A DNA stretch of 64,000 nucleotides from Beaufortia kweichowensis (taxonomy: Eukaryota > Chordata > Actinopteri > Cypriniformes > Gastromyzontidae). Position numbers and translations under genes: made by a program. The stretch is from positions 6,134,621-6,198,620 of the forward strand of contig CM032809.1 of the NCBI GenBank assembly GCA_019155185.1, in the 5' to 3' direction. The first letter of the stretch is position 1, and each line of letters begins with the position of its first letter. The notes below the pieces were generated by a model. The model did not search any database, was not told the origin of the DNA, and saw only the letters and a list, made by a program, of their open reading frames with translations. This document shows, one piece after another, positions 37,001 through 64,000 of the stretch.

Positions 37001-37448
37001 TCAGATATGAAGTAACTCCTTGGTTTCATTGTTTAAAGTGTCTTTGAATGAGGTCAAATAGTTTCATATCCCAGCTACTGGATAAAGAGCTTTGAGAACG
37101 TAATGAAAGTCAAGGGGAGGTCAAATAAACTCATCGAGAGGTCCCAGCTGTCTACTCCGTTTCTTTTTTCTTCTTATTTACAAGAATGTAAAAGAGCCAC
37201 AACAACAATAAACAACATTACCAACAGTATAATCAATAATAGATGTAGCAACAATAAAGAACAATGAGAATTTAAAACAAAGAATATCTTTGCGTTCTCT
37301 ATCACGGCAAGTCAATATGACCTGAAATGGACCTCTTGTGGGTGATCGCCCAGTCTTCTCTCTTTGTTAGCGTGCTAGCATTAGCATTTTTGAGCAAGCG
37401 AGGCAGGTGAGTCAATCCCGGTACGCAGAGGAATATTCTGCTCAGGCT
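34005..37448 (-). other. runx1t1: Probable runx1t1 3' UTR, about 3.4 kb
   Basis: Directly downstream (minus sense) of the runx1t1 stop lies a repeat-free, non-coding stretch of complex sequence that contrasts with the repeat-rich flank beyond 34 kb. On the minus strand a canonical AATAAA is at 34023-34028, with a second at 34554-34559 as a possible proximal site. Vertebrate RUNX1T1 messages have multi-kilobase 3' UTRs, so the size is reasonable. The exact end is inferred from the polyadenylation signal only. Confidence 0.5.
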
Positions 37449-52537
<15,089 letters not shown>

Positions 52538-52911
52538 CTGCAAAAGAAAAAGTAGAACAGTTCTTGTGAGACTTTAGCGATATCCCAACAGCTGCCTCCC
52601 TGCCGCACCTGAGCTCCTGTAAGACATACAGACTCATACACGATACCTGCCTTTAGAGAGTTCATACATAGCAACGGCAGTCAAATTCCAGCTGTCATTG
52701 GCATTTCCCTACTGATCAAAAACACCAGCAGTACTCATTAAAAACGTTTCAGAAATCTAAAGTAACACCACAGAGATATCCTCCAACTTGTACAAACATG
52801 TACTTTTAATGTTACCCTTCTTACATCATCTGAAGAAATTGTAAATGGCCCTGGCCTGTTTAAAACCTGGTGGTTGTCTGGGTGTTGTTGCAGCTGGATA
52901 AGGAGTGAGAG

Positions 52912-61350
<8,439 letters not shown>

Positions 61351-61614
61351 TTAAAGGGATAGTTCACCCAAATCTTGTGTATGATTCTTTCTTTTATGGA
61401 ACACAAAAGAAGATTATTTACAAAACTGGTTACCGGCACCCATTGACTTCCATTGTGTCCATACTATGAAAGTGAATGGGTGCTGGTAACCAGCATTTTG
61501 CAAAATATCTTCTTTTGTGTTCTGCTGAAGCAAGAAAGTCATACAGGTTTGACATGACATGAGAGTGAATAAATAATAAAATACTTTTTATTTTTGGGTG
61601 AACTATCCCTTTAA
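61351..61614. mobile_element. TTAA-flanked foldback MITE, copy 3 (best preserved)
   Basis: The ends TTAAAGGGATAGTTCACCC and GGGTGAACTATCCCTTTAA are a perfect 19-bp inverted pair including TTAA on both sides. Inside, AAACTGGTTACCGGCACCCA pairs with TGGGTGCTGGTAACCAGCAT, so the whole element can fold into one long hairpin. Perfect ends suggest the youngest of the three copies in the window. Confidence 0.9.
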
Positions 61615-62097
61615 GAGCTGTGTTTCCATACCTCCATTACAGTAGCATAATCTTCAAGTAAACTATTGCAAAAAGCATGTTAGAAAGCTACAGTGCAATA
61701 CGAAAACAATCTCCCTAAAACAAGAAAGGTACAGAACAACAGGCGGAAAGGAAGGAGCCAAGCTCTGCTCAGCATCGAAAGCCTCAGTCCCCGCCACAGA
61801 TGGACGGCACTGTGTTTGGCACACCGCCAGCAAGTGAACAGATTGTCCGTGGCGGCGGCCTGGAGAAACGGTAGCTCCAGTGCAGATGGGTGTCCGAAAT
61901 AACCCAGTGTCAGTTCTGCTCAAGTGTCCCTGACCTGGCACATGCGCCTGCTTACAGCTGCTTCCTCCACTGCTTCCCAGAACAACTCTGCACATGCACA
62001 CACGACTCATAAACACACATTTTACACAAAGGCAAATGTTAACAAACATTTCAAGTGCCGTGGCGAAAAAAACACAACATTGCAAACCAGACAGGAA

Positions 62098-62232
62098 GGC
62101 ATTCACATTCATGCATTTGGCAGACGCTTTTATCCATCATCAGTATGTGTGATGTGTGTTACCTGGGAATCAAACCCGTGACCTTTGTGCCGCTAGTGCA
62201 ATGCGCAATTGACTGAGCTAAAAGAACAGATT
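62098..62232 (-). mobile_element. tRNA-derived SINE, near complete
   Basis: On the minus strand it starts TTTTAGCTCAGTCAATTGCG (A box), has GGTCACGGGTTTGATTCCC (B box), then a body and the tail GGATAAAAGCGTCTGCCAAA TGCATGAATG. The head does not fold into a canonical tRNA anticodon arm, which separates it from a real tRNA gene. It is the reference copy for the fragments at 7.3, 10.06, 21.6 and 62.3 kb. Confidence 0.8.
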
Positions 62233-62299
62233 GCCCATAGATGACAGTGTTACAAAGTACTCAAGATTAGCAGATAGGGCAGACAAACCATCCATAACC

Positions 62300-62500
62300 A
62301 TGTGTAGCTCATCTGGTGTAGAGCATGCCAAGGTCATGGGTTTGATTCCTAGGAAACACAAGTGATAACATGTGTCATTTGTATCATCTGTAAATCTGTG
62401 TTCCTTTAGCTCAACATTGCATTAATAGCACAAAGATCATGGGTTGATTTCAAGGAATCAATCACACAGATAATTTGGATAAAAGTGTCAAGTTAAAATC
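62300..62500 (+). mobile_element. Two overlapping SINE heads and one tail
   Basis: GTAGCTCATCTGGTGTAGAG...GGTTTGATTCC (from about 62306) is a plus-strand SINE head. A second head-like piece, TTTAGCTCAACATTGC...GATCATGGGTTGATTTC, starts near 62406 and ends in the tail TTGGATAAAAGTGTCAAGTT. Together with the minus-strand copy at 62098 this makes a three-SINE cluster. Confidence 0.65.
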
Positions 62501-63733
62501 TCAACCGAATGTGATAACTTCTCAAGAGAGAGTCTGAAACACAAGCAAGTTAGACATACAAACAACAGAGAAATCAAGGGTAGATGGAGAGAAGGAGTGC
62601 GAGGTGGGCACCAGACGGGTTGGCTGGCAGAGAGGTAGTGGCCATGGCACACAGGAGAGCAGCAGTGCCAGCAGAGCTTGTCTCACAACACCATCTGTGA
62701 AGAGCAGCACTGAGATCTCCCTGCAGCCTGCATGCACGCAGCACGCCAGCTGCCCTCTGCAACTGTCCTCTCTCATTTTCTTCTCTTTCAGTCTGCTTCA
62801 CTCCCAGGCTCCTGTTCTGTGTTTTTTCTCTTTTTATAACAGATCTCTGATCTTGCTCTATAAGTCTATTCTGACTTATCGGTCTGAATAAACCACCTGA
62901 CAGGTAGAAGACAAGTACCATTTATCTAGCCAATCAGAAAGAGGCCTCAGCTTTACATCCAAAACTTGTACTCTACATCTATATCACATAATATAGCCCA
63001 GATGATTTTGTTAATTTTAACATTTCTGTGTTTATTTTTATCTGCAAAATGCATTTAAACATGTTAAATAGAGCCACATAAAAATTATCCAAAATATTGA
63101 ATGAGCATGCAATGGATGTGCATAACTGACTGGAATATGAATTCTGCACAACTTGCAGAGCTTTCTTCATCTGTGCATGCAAACTATTCATCAATTTACC
63201 AAATAGTCAATGTAAAAATGAGTGCAGAAGATATGTGCACATGCACAATGTACAGCACAAAAACAAACATTCAAAGCTTTCCAATCTCACCTGGCATCAT
63301 AGACGATGGTGCAAAAGTAGACATCAAAAAATCCACGGCAATCTTTCATTAGCCCGTTTTCCTACAATATTTGTCTCTTTCCGTCTTCCCCTGCTCTGTG
63401 AGAGGCACAGGGGTGGCCCGGGACCCCTGTGGCCGAGTGAGAGAGTAAAGCTGCCTGCCTGAGAGGGACAGATGGAGACCTGCCTCTCGCTATGCTCTGC
63501 TTCCAGGGATGCCCTACACTAACACGGCACGTGTGGCCGCTGGGGCCTCGCGCTATCTTGCACACGCTCACTCCCTGAGCCCTCGGACTGAGACAATGAC
63601 AGCTAGAGCAGACGCAAACACGCGCTACCCGCCTCCTCCGCTGACCCCTCCCAGCTGACGCGAGGCAGCCACACAAAACATAGCACGCTAGAGAGAGAGA
63701 GAACGAGTGAAAGAGGATTGTGCACAGCGATGG

Positions 63734-63841
<108 letters not shown>

Positions 63842-64000
63842 GCTTTAAATTAAGACCCGTCTTACAAAACAACCCACTTATGGTCAAGCCAGCCAATCTG
63901 TGTTCACACACATCTGCTTCTGCTTAAACAGATCAAGTTCATACTTTCCTATTACATACAGATCAGATGAGAAAATATAGATCTGAGGTGAACAGCATGT

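Noticed and set aside
62098..62232. tRNA gene at 62.2 kb
   Set aside because: A and B boxes are present but the anticodon arm does not fold and a SINE body and tail follow; it is a SINE.

Overview
The window reads as chromosomal DNA of a teleost fish, most likely a cypriniform (carp/minnow/loach group). Four intron-split vertebrate genes with GT-AG introns are present. Non-coding DNA is AT-rich, with long CT/GA and GATA microsatellites and dispersed repeats whose ends I recognise from cyprinid genomes (the AAAGGGATAGTTCACCC foldback, the 'TTCAAAAGTTTGGGGTCAGTA' element, the GTCCCCACAAA element, and tRNA-derived SINEs ending GGATAAAAGCGTCTGCCAAATG). The species call is inference.

Layout. 1-6.8 kb is gene-poor: one tRNA-Ile(AAT) gene on the minus strand, two decayed L1-clade LINE 3' ends separated by a perfect 47-bp-arm palindrome, and MITE-like repeats. 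6.8-14.4 kb is pex1 (minus strand, 24 recognisable exons), a peroxisomal AAA-ATPase gene whose last exons show two reading-frame problems. 14.4-15.0 kb is a compact head-to-head promoter with a TCTCGCGAGA element, shared with otud6b (plus strand, 7 exons, 293-residue OTU deubiquitinase). lrrc69 follows on the plus strand (8 exons, 343-residue leucine-rich-repeat protein). 19.8-34 kb has no recognisable coding exon: old repeats, a 421-bp CT tract and several complex single-copy stretches that may be conserved regulatory DNA of the neighbouring developmental gene. 34-52.5 kb is runx1t1 (ETO/MTG8, minus strand): a probable 3.4-kb 3' UTR and ten coding exons covering all but the first few residues of the short isoform. 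52.5-64 kb is probably runx1t1 intron or upstream DNA, with microsatellites, one complete TTAA-flanked foldback element and a SINE cluster.

The genes do not form an operon. The otud6b-lrrc69-(slc26a7)-runx1t1 order is that of human 8q21.3, whereas human PEX1 is at 7q21, so the pex1/otud6b junction is a lineage-specific neighbourhood. No slc26a7 exon was recognised between lrrc69 and runx1t1.

I found no previously undescribed system. The most check-worthy observations are the pex1 3'-end frame breaks with a transposable element starting about 20 bp after the conserved stop; the 234-bp CT microsatellite serving as the polypyrimidine tract of a runx1t1 intron; the perfect palindrome at 2.4 kb; a GC-AG intron in otud6b; and an LTR nested in a MITE inside lrrc69. 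Exon boundaries come from reading splice sites, phases and remembered human homologues by eye; no alignment was run.
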